A DNA stretch of 64,000 nt from Neospora caninum Liverpool (lineage: Eukaryota; Apicomplexa; Conoidasida; Eucoccidiorida; Sarcocystidae), in contig NC_018398.1 of NCBI RefSeq assembly GCF_000208865.1, positions 2,480,001 through 2,544,000 of the forward strand, in the 5' to 3' direction. This document shows, piece by piece, positions 1-10,286 of this stretch; position 1 is the first letter of the stretch, and every line of letters starts with the position of its first letter. The notes under the pieces were generated by a model. It searched no databases. It had not been told where the DNA came from and saw only the letters and a list, made by a program, of their open reading frames with translations. The position numbers were made by a program, and so were the translations under genes.

Positions 1-3000
1 CTCGAGAATCGCCTCCAGCATTTGCTCGCTGCAATCCACGAACAGCGAAGGTTTCTCCGATCCCCCTGTGCCGCTGCCTCCGACGTACTCAAACTGCGGT
101 GGCCGAATCAGAAACGCGGACGCGGGCGGATCCGCTGAACAAATACAGGAGCGAGAAAGCGCGTTGCTTTTTCCGTTGCTGCCGCCATCAGGAGCGGAGG
201 GAGAGGCGCCGGGACCGCGGGGCGTCAAACCCCGACTGTGGCCGCAACGCGCGCCAAGTCGGTTCCGCGGCTGCACTCCTTACCGTTTTCCTCTCGCCCG
301 AGTTGCGAGGTGCACAGACAGCGAGAGAGGAAGGACACTCGCCACCGCCATCCACATCGCGAGACGAGACGGCAGAAAACGGACAAGGCGAGCCTGCACT
401 TGGCGCCGGAGGCGAACGAGGGAGACAATGGAACCAACTCGGGGGAGAAAGGAACCAGAAGAGACAGCGCGAGGAGAGGCAGGCGAGACGAATGCCAGGT
501 CGGCCAGGAGACTAGGACTCAAAGCGACACGGCGAGACGCAAAGATACGCGGAACCCCGACGCTTACGAGCGAGTTGTGCGCGGTGTGCCACGACATCGG
601 TCTCATGGAGCTTCCAGAATTCCTCGCGGCTCAGCACCTTTCCTGGTGTGCGGCCCTCTCTTCCCTTCTTCACGTTTTTTCCAGCTGAAAGGCTTCTTCC
701 ATTCGCTGCGTCTCCGGTGTCTGGGTCAGCTTCGTTTGACCTGTCGCCGAGGTCGCTTTCGTCTGGCTCGCCGACAAGAAACTGATACAGGTTTCGCAAA
801 ACTGCGTTCTTCTGCAGCAAACTGCGCCGCGTGGCTACCACTTCGCGCTCTTCCCGCAAGCTCTCGAATCTCTCCACTGTCTCAAGATGCAGACGAGGGC
901 GAACCCCCACTGGAGCAGCGGCAAGAGGGGTGGGGGGGGAAGAAAGGGACGGTTGCTGAAGTTTAGCTGGCCTGGGAAACAAAAAAAGAGGCGGAGAAAG
1001 AAACGCCCAGAATCATCTTCGCTCGCTGGCACACGACTTGCGCTGGTTTGTCGCAACGAGGAAACACGACTCGCGCGAACGCCGTCATTTCTTCGCTCGG
1101 CGCTTCACAGATACCATCGCGGAAGAAGATCTATAGCCGGTAATGATGAGCGTCGAAAACCAGGCACGTGTACAGCTGGAAGAGGTGCGCGGAAAAGGTA
1201 CGGGGATCCCCGTACACGCGAGAACGAATCGCGACAAGACAAACACGGTTTGTGAGTTATCTCGATATGTGTGCAGTCGCAAACGAAGCAAAATATCTGC
1301 ATTGCCGACACAGCACACAGACTGAATGCTGGCTTCAGATTCGATCTGAAGAGCTCAAGCTGTTTCTTCGCAGTCTGCTTACTTTTGCTGGTCTTTGCCG
1401 GGGCCGCTCGCACTCTTGGTTCGCTTCGGCAGTCCTGGAGCAGAATCGTCTCCGCGGGATCCCAGGCCTGAGGCCACGCCCCGTTTTTTGCCCGAGTCGG
1501 AGACACCCTCCTGTCGGCCCTCGCCCTGTCCACCAGGTGTATGTACACCTGACCCAGGTGTACCGGCAGGGTCAGGCGTGCGTCCGCTCTGGACTCTGGG
1601 AGGGGTTGCGCAGCCCGGCGCGACCGAGGCTCTTTCGCTCTCTTGCGCGACTTCGGCGCCTGGAAGAGAAGGCGACCTCGAGCTCGGTGCGGCGATCGCG
1701 GCAAAGGCAGCGGGAAGCAGAAGGACGCGCAGTGAGAGCGACGCATGCAGATCCGACGTCGCCGGGAGGGCCAGAGCGCTTTTCAAGTCCTCCAGGAAAA
1801 CCTGCCGCTGGCGTTGCAGGAGTCCACCGCGAGGCAACAGAAGCAAACGCGCAGAAAAGCGTTGCAGGTGTGACACGCCTCGCCGTCAACACACACACAC
1901 GCCCAACTCAGGCGCAACCACGGGACTGCGGTCGAAAGAAAACAGTGCAAACGTGAAAATGTGGAGATATCTGTCCTTCTTCTCGAGAGAATGTGCGTTT
2001 TTAAGTGGTGGAAAGGAGCAAAAAGCTGAGGCCTGTCATGCCGCATGTCCAGCAGACACGGCGACGCCACAGGCCGGGAGGGGAACGCCTGGGATACTGA
2101 AGATGACTCCAGCTTCACGAGGTACACACAACCCAGTTCCTTATAAGTGCCTCAGCTCTTTGCTCTCCCTCAATCGCGCCCTCGCCCCTCTTTCCTCACA
2201 AAAAAAATCTCTCTAGAGGGGGGGGGGGAGGCGACGCTCTCGAATGTGCCCGCATCCAATTCCCACATAAATAGAGATGCACATATATGCAAATTTAGAT
2301 AGGTACATATATAGATATATATATATGCATACACATCTCTATATGTACATGCATATGCCGTTATATATATATATATATATATATATGCACGAATGCACCT
2401 GTTTGTAGATATATTTTGGGGGGCCTGTATGTGCATAGGTCCATCCGTGAATTATTTTGGGCTGGGACATGGAGCGGAAAGTTCACCTCTTGAGAACTGG
2501 CGTCGCAGGCGTGCAGCGAGACAGGGTGTCTGTGGCGTTCCGCGGTGTGGAGCTGCTGCAAGAGGTTGCATGCAGCGTCCATCTTCCCACGGTCGGTTCC
2601 GAAGTCGAGGACCGCCGTGCTCGTGGCCGGAACGCATGCAGACGCAGAAGGGAGGACGGCGGCGTTGGAGAATGTCAGGCGAGCCTGCACAGAGGGAAGG
2701 AGAGAAGTCGGAGGAAACGGTTTGTGGCCGATCGAGGAGTCTCGCAGGGAAAGCGACCGCAGAAATCGCGGCGCGAAACCACAGCTCCGGGAGAGTCGGC
2801 AACCTGGCAAAGATCCAGTCCGGTGGGCACAGAGCAAACGAAACAGACACACTTCGACACAAGAGAAAAAAGAAGAGAGGAGATAAAGGAGATAAAGGAG
2901 AGGAGGAAAAAGAGGTTCGTTGGCGAAAAGATGGACTTCGCAGGAAAGCGAGCGCATAATCACCAGAGAGGAACGGGGGATAAGTGAGGAAGAGTGAAGC

Positions 3001-3364
3001 AGAAGCGTTGCGTCGAGTCACCACAGTTCGAGAAGAATTACAAAAATCACGAGGGAACCACAAACGCGCTCGTCGCGCTTCGTACTTTTGCGCTCTTCTT
3101 CGACCTTTCTGTCGACGTCCATTGCTGCAGCCACACGAGGAGCTGGAGCTCGAACTGGGTTTTGTCCGATCCCGCCGGCTCCGGCAGGTCTTCGCTTTCT
3201 TTCTTCTCACCACCTCCTTCCTGTCCACCTTCCTGGGCCGAAGAGCCGTCGACACGGGTGATAAAAGCTAGGGCTTTTGAAGTCAGAAAAAAAGTGCCTT
3301 TCTTCCCTCCGAGCGAAACCTCCTGGAAGGCCTCTTCCAACCGACCCACCGAGCCTCCCTCCAT
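1..3364 (-). CDS. GTF2H1: TFIIH core subunit p62/Tfb1 (3' end off the window)
   Basis: Probable p62 subunit of general transcription factor IIH, which acts in the nucleus in RNA polymerase II initiation and nucleotide excision repair. Proposed exons on the minus strand are 3364-3086, 2684-2487, 1801-1383, 971-568 and 134-1; the phases agree at every junction (0, 0, 2, 1). Exons 1-2 give a pleckstrin-like N-terminal domain (KKGTFFLTSKALAFI, then ARLTFSN and CNLLQQLHTAE, matching the FHFSN...LLQQL end of the human PH domain). After a Ser/Pro/Gly-rich linker, exon 4 has a BSD domain (NAVLRNLYQFLV...SREEFWKLH), and exon 5 matches the next conserved block (SAFLIRPPQFEYV). The start at 3364 is the first Met before the PH strand. 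The exon 3 acceptor (1801) is the least certain, since in-frame alternatives exist. The C-terminal half, including the second BSD, lies beyond the left edge. Confidence 0.75.
2276..2392. repeat. TA-rich microsatellite in intron 2 of the p62 gene
   Basis: Alternating TA/ATAT and TATG runs, including an uninterrupted (TA) tract near 2361-2387, inside the 685-base intron between the second and third p62 exons. Probably length-polymorphic. Confidence 0.85.
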
Positions 3365-3412
3365 TTGGCAGAAAGCGCACTGAGCAAAACAAACTTCGGC
3401 CCTTCCTCAGTC

Positions 3413-3542
3413 TCCATATATACGTTTAAATTCACACATATATGCATGCGCTTGCACGTATACGTATACATAGATATATATATTATATAAATAAATATAT
3501 ATATATATATTACAGATCTCGGTACTTATATCCCTGTATATA
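3413..3542. repeat. TA-rich low-complexity tract
   Basis: Long AT-only stretch built of TATATA/AAATA units (densest at 3470-3515) in the p62-PGS1 spacer. Confidence 0.85.
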
Positions 3543-4659
3543 GATATGATCTGCGGAGAGGAGAGTCTGCATGCGCGGGTTTGGACCTCCCTGGTTCGAC
3601 GGCGGGAAAGGAGAGGCGCGAAAGGAAGAGAAGCGAAGCTCAGACGTGCACAGGGAGAGGACAGCGCGCAGAAACTGCATGCCTCAGGGAGTGTAGAAAG
3701 ACGCGGCGGGGCCGGAGAGAATTCGAGAAGGCAGCGAGAGCCGCTGCAGCGCTTCAGGGAAACAACGTGGAGAACGAGAGCGTTGACACTGGACTGCTGG
3801 AGAGACAAGGAGGAAGAAAGAGGAGATGGACGAGCAGAATGTCGAAACACGAAAAAGAAACGCACTGGTCTCTCACGAAACGAGACAAGAGCGGGTCTGA
3901 TACGCGACGTCGGCGACGCCCAGACAGGGCGTCGTTTCCTCTGTATATACAGGAGAGAAGGGACTCTCCTTTTCTCTGCAGGCGAAAAAAGTCTGCATTC
4001 TCTCTCGTCTTGACAAAGCTTCTTTTCTGGAAAACAGTCGGTCGATGTTTGAACGGCCAGCGAGACCAGTGCGCGCATGCAGAGTTTTTTTCGCTGGCAT
4101 GTTTTCATGCGGAAAAGGCCGCAAGACACTCTAGAAAATCCCAGCGACAACCTTTCTTCTTGCTTTCTCTCGCATTGTTCTTTTCCTCTTCTCTGGCGCC
4201 TTTTCTCTTCTCCGTGATTTCCCCGTCGGGCCTTTGAAAGGCGAAGTTTCTCGTCCATTCTTCGCGCTCAGGCCCCTCGTGTTTTTGCTGCTGTCTCGCT
4301 CTGTTCCTCGATCGTCGGGTTGCTCTTCTTCCTCCAAGAATTTTTATTTAAAAAGGCCTTCATCTCCTTTCTCTCTTTGTCAAGGCGCCCCCTTCTCGTG
4401 CATTTCCTCTGCGTCGGTTCTCGCTGTTCTCGCTCTCTCCTTTGCGGTTTCTTCCCTCGCAAGACACATTTTTTTACGCGAAGGTCGTGTTGTCCCGTCT
4501 CTCCGTCTCGGAAGCGATCATCTGCGTGTGTTCTTTGTTCGCTGATCACGTGTCGCCTTCTGCATTTGCCTGTCTCCTTACTTCCAACTTCCCTGTCTCC
4601 GAATCGCACAAAGGGCTCTCCCGCATCTCCATACAAAACACCTTCCTCCGTATACAAAT

Positions 4660-4684
4660 TATACATATATATATATATATATAG
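4660..4684. repeat. (TA)n microsatellite
   Basis: Run of about ten TA dinucleotides upstream of PGS1. Confidence 0.85.
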
Positions 4685-4849
4685 ATGCTTGGGTCCATGT
4701 TCATTTCACAGGCATTCCCACATATATGCAGATAGATGTAGATTTGCGTGTGTGTTTGCACTTGCATATCTTCTCTAGTGGGTGCGAATACCTGCGCGTG
4801 AGGATGTCTCTCTTGTGTTTTCTTTTCAAAAATCGGCGCCGTTTCAGCG

Positions 4850-7800
4850 ATGCGACTTCGATTTGCTGTTCCCCCGCGCGCGGTGCGCTTCCTGAAGACG
4901 CCTTCCCACTTTTTTCAGGTGTCGGCATTCCTCCTTTCCAGGGCGCAGCGACGAGTCGCGCTGGCAGCTCTTTACATCGGGACTGGCCCGCGGGAGCGGT
5001 TCCTCGTGGACTTGCTCAGGCGGCGCATGCGGGAGGTTGCATGCATGCGAGAGAGCGCGCGACCAGGCAGCGCGTTTGGCGAGTTCTTGTGGGCCGGAGA
5101 TCAGCGATGGAAGGCACGTGCGGTCGCGCCGACGGTGGCGGGAGGGCAGAGGAACGGGGAAAACGGAAGAGCAGAGAGGACACGCGTCTCTGCGAGAGAG
5201 AGAGACCAGGAAGAAAGCCTGGGCAAAAGACGTCTGCAGGTCCACATTCTGGTCGACCGTTTACGAGGGACGCGAACAGACAAGAACGGATCTTCCGCCT
5301 CCGTTCTCGCCCCCCTTCTCAAGCTCGACGAAGAACTCTCTGAGGTGGACGTACACCCGACTGGTGCCGAGCCTTCACCGTTTCCGCCCCCGCACAACGA
5401 TTTCTCCAGCACATGCAACACCCGTGCCACAGCGACGTCCTCTTCCTCTCTTTCATCTTCTCTTTCTTCTTCTCTTTCTACTTCTCTTTCTACTTCTCTT
5501 TCTTCTTCTCGTTCTTCTCGTTCCTCTTCTCTTTCTTCTTCTTCCTCTTCCCTTTCTTCCTCTTCCCTTTCTTCTTCCTCTTCTCTTTCTTCGTTCGGGG
5601 CTTCGCCGTGTGCGTCGCTCGCTTCTTCGCGCCGGGGTAGAGGCGAGCGAGCTCCCAGCGTTCGAGTTAGTTTTTTCCACAATCCGCTGGCCACGTCCTC
5701 GCTTCTCGGGCGCGTGCTGCCTCCGCGGCTGAACGAAGCGGTGGGTGTCCAACACATGAAGGCTCTCGTCGTGGACGACACGGTGCTGCTGACTGGGGCC
5801 AACTTCAGCGAGGAGTACCTCGTCAACAGGGCTGACCGTTACGTGGTCATCAACGACGCGTCTGTCGCGAATGCAGTGTGCGAGATCGTCCAGGCAGTTC
5901 AGCGAGGCAGCTTTTCTCTCAGGCGCAGGGCGGAAAGGCGCCGCGACCAACCGCTTTGCGTGAACGCGGGTCGGAGGTCTGTGGCGGAAGCTGGAGAGAG
6001 AGGGCGAGCGAGAACAGAAACAGAAGGCAGAGAGGCAGGACACAACGCACAGGCGGTGCGCATGCAGGCGTGTGGGAGTAAGAAGAGAGGGTCAGAGGAC
6101 GAGTTGACACTCTGCGGCGAGGAAGGTTTCAGAGATTGCGACTCGGAAGCGGCGAAGGGGGAAAAGCTTCGCACGCTGCGCCGGGAAGGCGGAGACGAAG
6201 CAGGTTCTCGTCCAGTCTCTTCTGCGTTCGCGTCGTCGATCGGCATGCACGAGGAGAAGCGCGCAGGAGAGGCTGAAGACGCAGGGAGGGAGAGAGAGGA
6301 AGAGTACACGCTGTGGCGGGCGCATGCCCGGGAAAGAGAAGGAAAGGAGAGCCAAGACGAGAACAACGATTTCGACGTCGTCTGGGATCCCCAGTTCACT
6401 CTGACGCACAATCCAACACAAAACCCGGAGGCCTTTTCACGCGACTTTTATCGCCTTTTGAAAGAAACGTGTTCTCGGGAAAATGCTCTCTCAGAGTCCC
6501 GTCGAGCTTCCGCAGCGAATCCGGACCTGCCCGCAAAGACAGAGACTGTCTCCTGCGCTTCTTTCACGAACAGCCGTTCCAGTGGAGTAACCCTGCACGC
6601 ACTGTCGGGTCTGAAGAGCGAAAGACAGGAGAGCGGCCTCTCGCTTGGGGACGAAGCGCAGCGGAGGAGCGTGGGAGACTGTCGAGCAGAACCCGGGGGA
6701 GCAGCGTGCAATCTTGAGCACCCAGGAAGGCCGGTGAGAAAGTCTCAAGGGGCGGGCGAAGGAGACGCACGCGGCCAGAGTGAACATTCGCAGAGCTCGC
6801 AGGAACTTTCGCATGCTTCGGTGCAGAGCAAGCAAGAAAGGGGTGCCGTGGGACATGAGGGAAGACGAGAGGCAGTGCGAGCGGCGAAGGCCAGAGATTC
6901 AGGTGTCTGTACACTCGAGATCGCTCTTCAAGCGGGTTTCACCGACCCTCCCATTGACGACCTCGCTCGAGTCCTCGACGAGATCTTTGTGGAGGCAGGC
7001 GAAAGTGGACCAAAAAAGTTTAACTCAGCGCGTCTCAAGAAAGTAGACAGCGGCGCTGAAGAATCAAGCACAGCGCACTCTGGCCGTCCGCTAAGCACAA
7101 ATAGGGAACATCAAGTTCGTGCGTCATCCCCCCTCGCTCCCCCCGGCTACAATGCTGTCGCTTCCGAGGATGAAGATAGTAGAAGACCGCTATCCAGTCT
7201 TGCAACTGGTTCATCAGCGGTGGTTCTTGCCTCTCCCTATTTAAATCTCCCTAGCCGACTGCTGAGGCGCCTCAGCGCTCTCTGTGTAGCCCAGTCGGAT
7301 GCCACACAATTGCTACCCGAGGCTCGGCAAAGAGAACCGGATCTTTCAGTTGGGTCGGGGATCTGCGATAGAGCCTTGCGCACAAGAAAGGTAGCTGTTG
7401 TAACGGCCGCTCCACAAGCAAATAGTTTTTTCAGGTCGAAAGGCGTATCGCGTTACATTCCAGAGGCGTATGCCTACCTTGCTCATCAAGTAGCTCGGAT
7501 GCTGGAGCAGGCTGCGCGCCGAACTCCCGCGACTGTATGCGGTTCGGGTCACAGACACCAGAGCGAGGGGAGAGATTCACAAGCAGATGCACTCGCGCAA
7601 AATGCAGGACGGGAGTTGTCTGATGCGAGATCCACGGATCCTCGAGAAGGGTCGGAGTCCGTGATGCTCCAGGAGACGGAAAGTAGACGTTCAGACTCTG
7701 TGCTATTTGAGTACTGTCGCCCGTGGTGGACGTTTCATACCAAGGCGATTTGGCTGCTGGCCGAAACGTCGTGCCGAGAAACGAGAGAACTCGGCTGCCG

Positions 7801-8335
7801 TCCGGAAGAAGAGCCCAGTCGAGCGACACGAGGGGAAACCGCGCACGGCCTCACCGAACAACGCTTCGAGCAGCATCAAGAAGGCTGCTCTTTTATCCCG
7901 GCGAACACTCAACGAGAAGCCGTAGACGTTCGGGCGGGGGCTTCAGGGCTGTGTCGGGGGATCTCCTATGCCGACGAGAACTCCGTGTCAAAGTTTCCCG
8001 AAATCGGAGGGAAGATCCCTTCTGTACAGCGTTGTTCCTGGTTGAGAGTAGCTGCGCAACATCCGGAGCACACGGTGGAAAGCGACTCGACACATCTGCT
8101 GCCTTACATGACCGTGTTTGGGAGTTCGAATTTCAGCGAGCGGGCGGAGCGCCGAGACCTTGAACTGAGTTGTGTCTTAAGGACAACGGACCATGAGCTT
8201 CAGAGCCAGATGAAGGCGGAAATCGAGGACGTATTCAAGCACTCTCGGCCTGTCGAGGCCGAGAGTTTGAGAAGAAGATTTGGATGGGTCACGTGGTTCG
8301 CAGTTCAGTGGCGCACAATCAAGTCTCTCCTATGA
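4850..8335 (+). CDS. PGS1: Phosphatidylglycerophosphate synthase PGS1 (PLD superfamily), with large inserts
   Basis: Predicted CDP-diacylglycerol:glycerol-3-phosphate phosphatidyltransferase, the committed step to phosphatidylglycerol and cardiolipin in mitochondria. It is a single open frame of 1161 residues, about twice the human enzyme. The N-terminal block (FLKTPSHFF, then ALAALYIGTGPRERFLVDLL) matches the start of the PGS1 catalytic core. HKD motif 1 is H302-x-K304-x4-D309 followed by TGANFSEEYLVNRADRYVV. The second half has ASPYLNL, then AAPQANSFFRSKGVSRYIPEAYAY, motif 2 at H963-x-K965 (no Asp at +5, as in other PGS1 proteins) and FGSSNFSERAERRDLELS. The motifs are separated by disordered inserts: a Ser-rich tract at about 197-248, roughly 600 residues between the two halves, and about 115 residues inside motif 2. 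The homology begins close to the Met, so a targeting presequence may come from an unseen upstream exon; tttcag just before the ATG fits that. Confidence 0.85.
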   Translation: MRLRFAVPPRAVRFLKTPSHFFQVSAFLLSRAQRRVALAALYIGTGPRERFLVDLLRRRMREVACMRESARPGSAFGEFLWAGDQRWKARAVAPTVAGGQRNGENGRAERTRVSARERDQEESLGKRRLQVHILVDRLRGTRTDKNGSSASVLAPLLKLDEELSEVDVHPTGAEPSPFPPPHNDFSSTCNTRATATSSSSLSSSLSSSLSTSLSTSLSSSRSSRSSSLSSSSSSLSSSSLSSSSSLSSFGASPCASLASSRRGRGERAPSVRVSFFHNPLATSSLLGRVLPPRLNEAVGVQHMKALVVDDTVLLTGANFSEEYLVNRADRYVVINDASVANAVCEIVQAVQRGSFSLRRRAERRRDQPLCVNAGRRSVAEAGERGRARTETEGREAGHNAQAVRMQACGSKKRGSEDELTLCGEEGFRDCDSEAAKGEKLRTLRREGGDEAGSRPVSSAFASSIGMHEEKRAGEAEDAGREREEEYTLWRAHAREREGKESQDENNDFDVVWDPQFTLTHNPTQNPEAFSRDFYRLLKETCSRENALSESRRASAANPDLPAKTETVSCASFTNSRSSGVTLHALSGLKSERQESGLSLGDEAQRRSVGDCRAEPGGAACNLEHPGRPVRKSQGAGEGDARGQSEHSQSSQELSHASVQSKQERGAVGHEGRREAVRAAKARDSGVCTLEIALQAGFTDPPIDDLARVLDEIFVEAGESGPKKFNSARLKKVDSGAEESSTAHSGRPLSTNREHQVRASSPLAPPGYNAVASEDEDSRRPLSSLATGSSAVVLASPYLNLPSRLLRRLSALCVAQSDATQLLPEARQREPDLSVGSGICDRALRTRKVAVVTAAPQANSFFRSKGVSRYIPEAYAYLAHQVARMLEQAARRTPATVCGSGHRHQSEGRDSQADALAQNAGRELSDARSTDPREGSESVMLQETESRRSDSVLFEYCRPWWTFHTKAIWLLAETSCRETRELGCRPEEEPSRATRGETAHGLTEQRFEQHQEGCSFIPANTQREAVDVRAGASGLCRGISYADENSVSKFPEIGGKIPSVQRCSWLRVAAQHPEHTVESDSTHLLPYMTVFGSSNFSERAERRDLELSCVLRTTDHELQSQMKAEIEDVFKHSRPVEAESLRRRFGWVTWFAVQWRTIKSLL
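5440..5592 (+). repeat. CTT/TCT-rich repeat encoding a poly-Ser tract in PGS1
   Basis: Imperfect hexamer/trinucleotide repeat (TCTTCT, CTTTCT) in frame with PGS1, coding almost only Ser with occasional Leu, Thr and Arg. It lies between the first conserved block and HKD motif 1, where it can expand without touching the catalytic fold. The antisense strand reads as an artefactual Glu/Arg-rich frame. Confidence 0.85.
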
Positions 8336-10286
8336 AGGAACGCCGGGGGTTTTTTGTGCATTTGCACGCACGCGTGAACGCTGGACTGCTCCGCTGGGAG
8401 GAAGGTTCGCAGTGTCATGTGGAGTGTGACTTGCCGATTTGAACGTGTTTGGTCGTGCGGGCTTTAGAAGACGCTTACCAGGTTTTTTCAGAAACTGACA
8501 AATTTGTTGCATGTGTTCCGCTCTACGGACACCGGGTTTCGTCCGGTCTCGAGTGTCAACAGACGGTTTTTACAATTTTTTCACACAGGCTCGTAGACAG
8601 CTGGTTTCTCCCGTGTTCGTCCACTGGACATTGTACGAAAAACGTTCTGGGATACCACGCGGGCTCGAGGATCGCACCCCCCGTCCTCGCACGGTTGCAC
8701 GACGACTTTTGTAGCCCAGTCGCCGAGGATGCCAGCACTGAGTAGCCAGCCTCTACAAGCTGTTCGAGTATCATGGAGTTTCCGGACCCAGCGTGCGTGT
8801 GGTTCAGGCCTTGTCCCAAGGATCCCCTGTTTTTGTCACGCACCGCCAGTGTCAATCCACTTCCTCCGGCTGCATTTGACACATTTCACATAGGGAATTC
8901 CCTTTTCGCTGCACTTCATTTCCATCGTACCCCTGGCGCGGGAAGGACCAGAGCGCCGGGGCTGAAGAATCCGGCCTGACTTGTGCCGCTTCTTTCTACT
9001 GACTCGCTCGCATTGAGATCCACCCTTCTGTCCCGGCGCCGACCCAGCACAGAGTTGACGTTTTTTTTGGATGCGTAGATCCAGAACGCTCAGGTGGGAA
9101 GACAGGAGTCGCAGGGAGTTTCCAAGGTTGACCCAGGGGCAAGGGGTCTGTGGTGTGCGAGTCACATCTCAGGCGGAACGCCGTCTTTTGTGCATTTCCA
9201 CCAACGAATTCCGCCAGCAGACAACTGCCTGTACTCTTTCTCTGCATTCGCCTCTGTGCTCCAGCTCGAGTGCGAAGAGGATGTGAGCGACTCGTGCGCG
9301 TGTGTGTTGTCGCCCCTGCGCGACCGCTTCCGAGTGTCTCCTCTCGCGGTAGCCACAGTCCCTCAACAGTCCTCCGCTCTCTGTCAGTTTTCACGGCGGT
9401 CTCCGTCCTGTTTCCCCATCAATCCCGTGTCTCCCATTCCTTTTTCCTGTTCCCTGCTGCGCGACACACGGTTTCGCCGCTCGGCCGGAAGTGCATGCCC
9501 GTCCAGTGCACACTTTTGACACGAAATCTCGGAGTCCAGAAGAGCCCGTCCGCTTTTCGGCTCGGCCAAACGCGTGTCGCCGTTAAAAGGTGCTCTGTTG
9601 TCGATTTTTCCGCGGACCCGGCCAGCTCAAGCGACGTGCATGCATGTGCGGAGTTCTCGCGCGATGTGCGCCGCGAGCGGTGCGGACTCCGCTGGGGCTC
9701 GGCGGGGACAGGTGAGCAGAGGGAATCCCCGTACCCCGACTAAAAGCCGAACTGAGTCTCGCAAGTGCCCTTCGTTTTGCAGGCCGCGCTGGCGGCGAAA
9801 AGGCGATTCGGGGGACAGTCGCTGTCCGTCTGCGCCTCTCGTGCAAATTGCGTGATAGCAAAGAGAAAGACATCTGGGGAGACGGTCTTCTCGACCTCGG
9901 TGATTTCGAGGCTGTCCCGTGCAAGTAAACAATCAAACCTGCATCCTGGGCATGTTTGCATCTGTGAGCGTGTATGTGCGTGTGGACATGTACGCGCCTC
10001 TCCGCTTCTTCCTTCACTTGTTTCCTGACCCGTTTCTCTCTCTCTCTTTCGCCTCGTCCTCGCTCGTTATCTGTGCCGATCTCTCTTCTCTCTGTGTCTG
10101 ATTTTCCCCTCTTGTTTCTCGCGAGCGGAAGGCGCAACTGCTTCAAGAACGTCGTGGACCACGGCGCGGCGTCACCAGAGTGTACTCGCGCTGCCGAGAG
10201 AACTGTGTTCTGCTCCGCGCTCTCATCGCGAAAACGCGATTTCCCGTCCGTCAGAAACCAGCTGTCTCCTCTAGAGCGTTGCCAAA
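8336..10286. other. Spacer between PGS1 and cytochrome c1
   Basis: Holds the PGS1 3' UTR and the promoter and leader of the cytochrome c1 gene. The right part (about 9990-10110) is strongly pyrimidine-rich. A GCATGCATG-type element near 9637 resembles coccidian AP2-bound promoter motifs, but this is only a short match. The open frames on both strands have no recognisable domain, and I see no gene. Confidence 0.55.

Larger units (their letters stand above)
3365..4849. other. Spacer between divergent p62 and PGS1 genes
   Basis: Intergenic region between two genes transcribed away from each other, so it must hold both promoters. It contains two TA-rich tracts, a purine-rich left part and a pyrimidine-rich right part (about 4100-4600), as expected of leader DNA. 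Open frames here are short, overlap in several frames and show no domain; I see no gene. A tttcag directly before the PGS1 start codon could be a splice acceptor, in which case an upstream PGS1 exon would also lie here. Confidence 0.6.

Noticed and set aside
3407..4258. 283-codon minus-strand frame upstream of the p62 start
   Set aside because: Runs through a TA microsatellite (Ile/Tyr repeats) and has no link by splicing to the p62 PH-domain exon.
5101..5826. Glu/Arg-rich 241-codon minus-strand frame
   Set aside because: Antisense of the PGS1 poly-Ser repeat.
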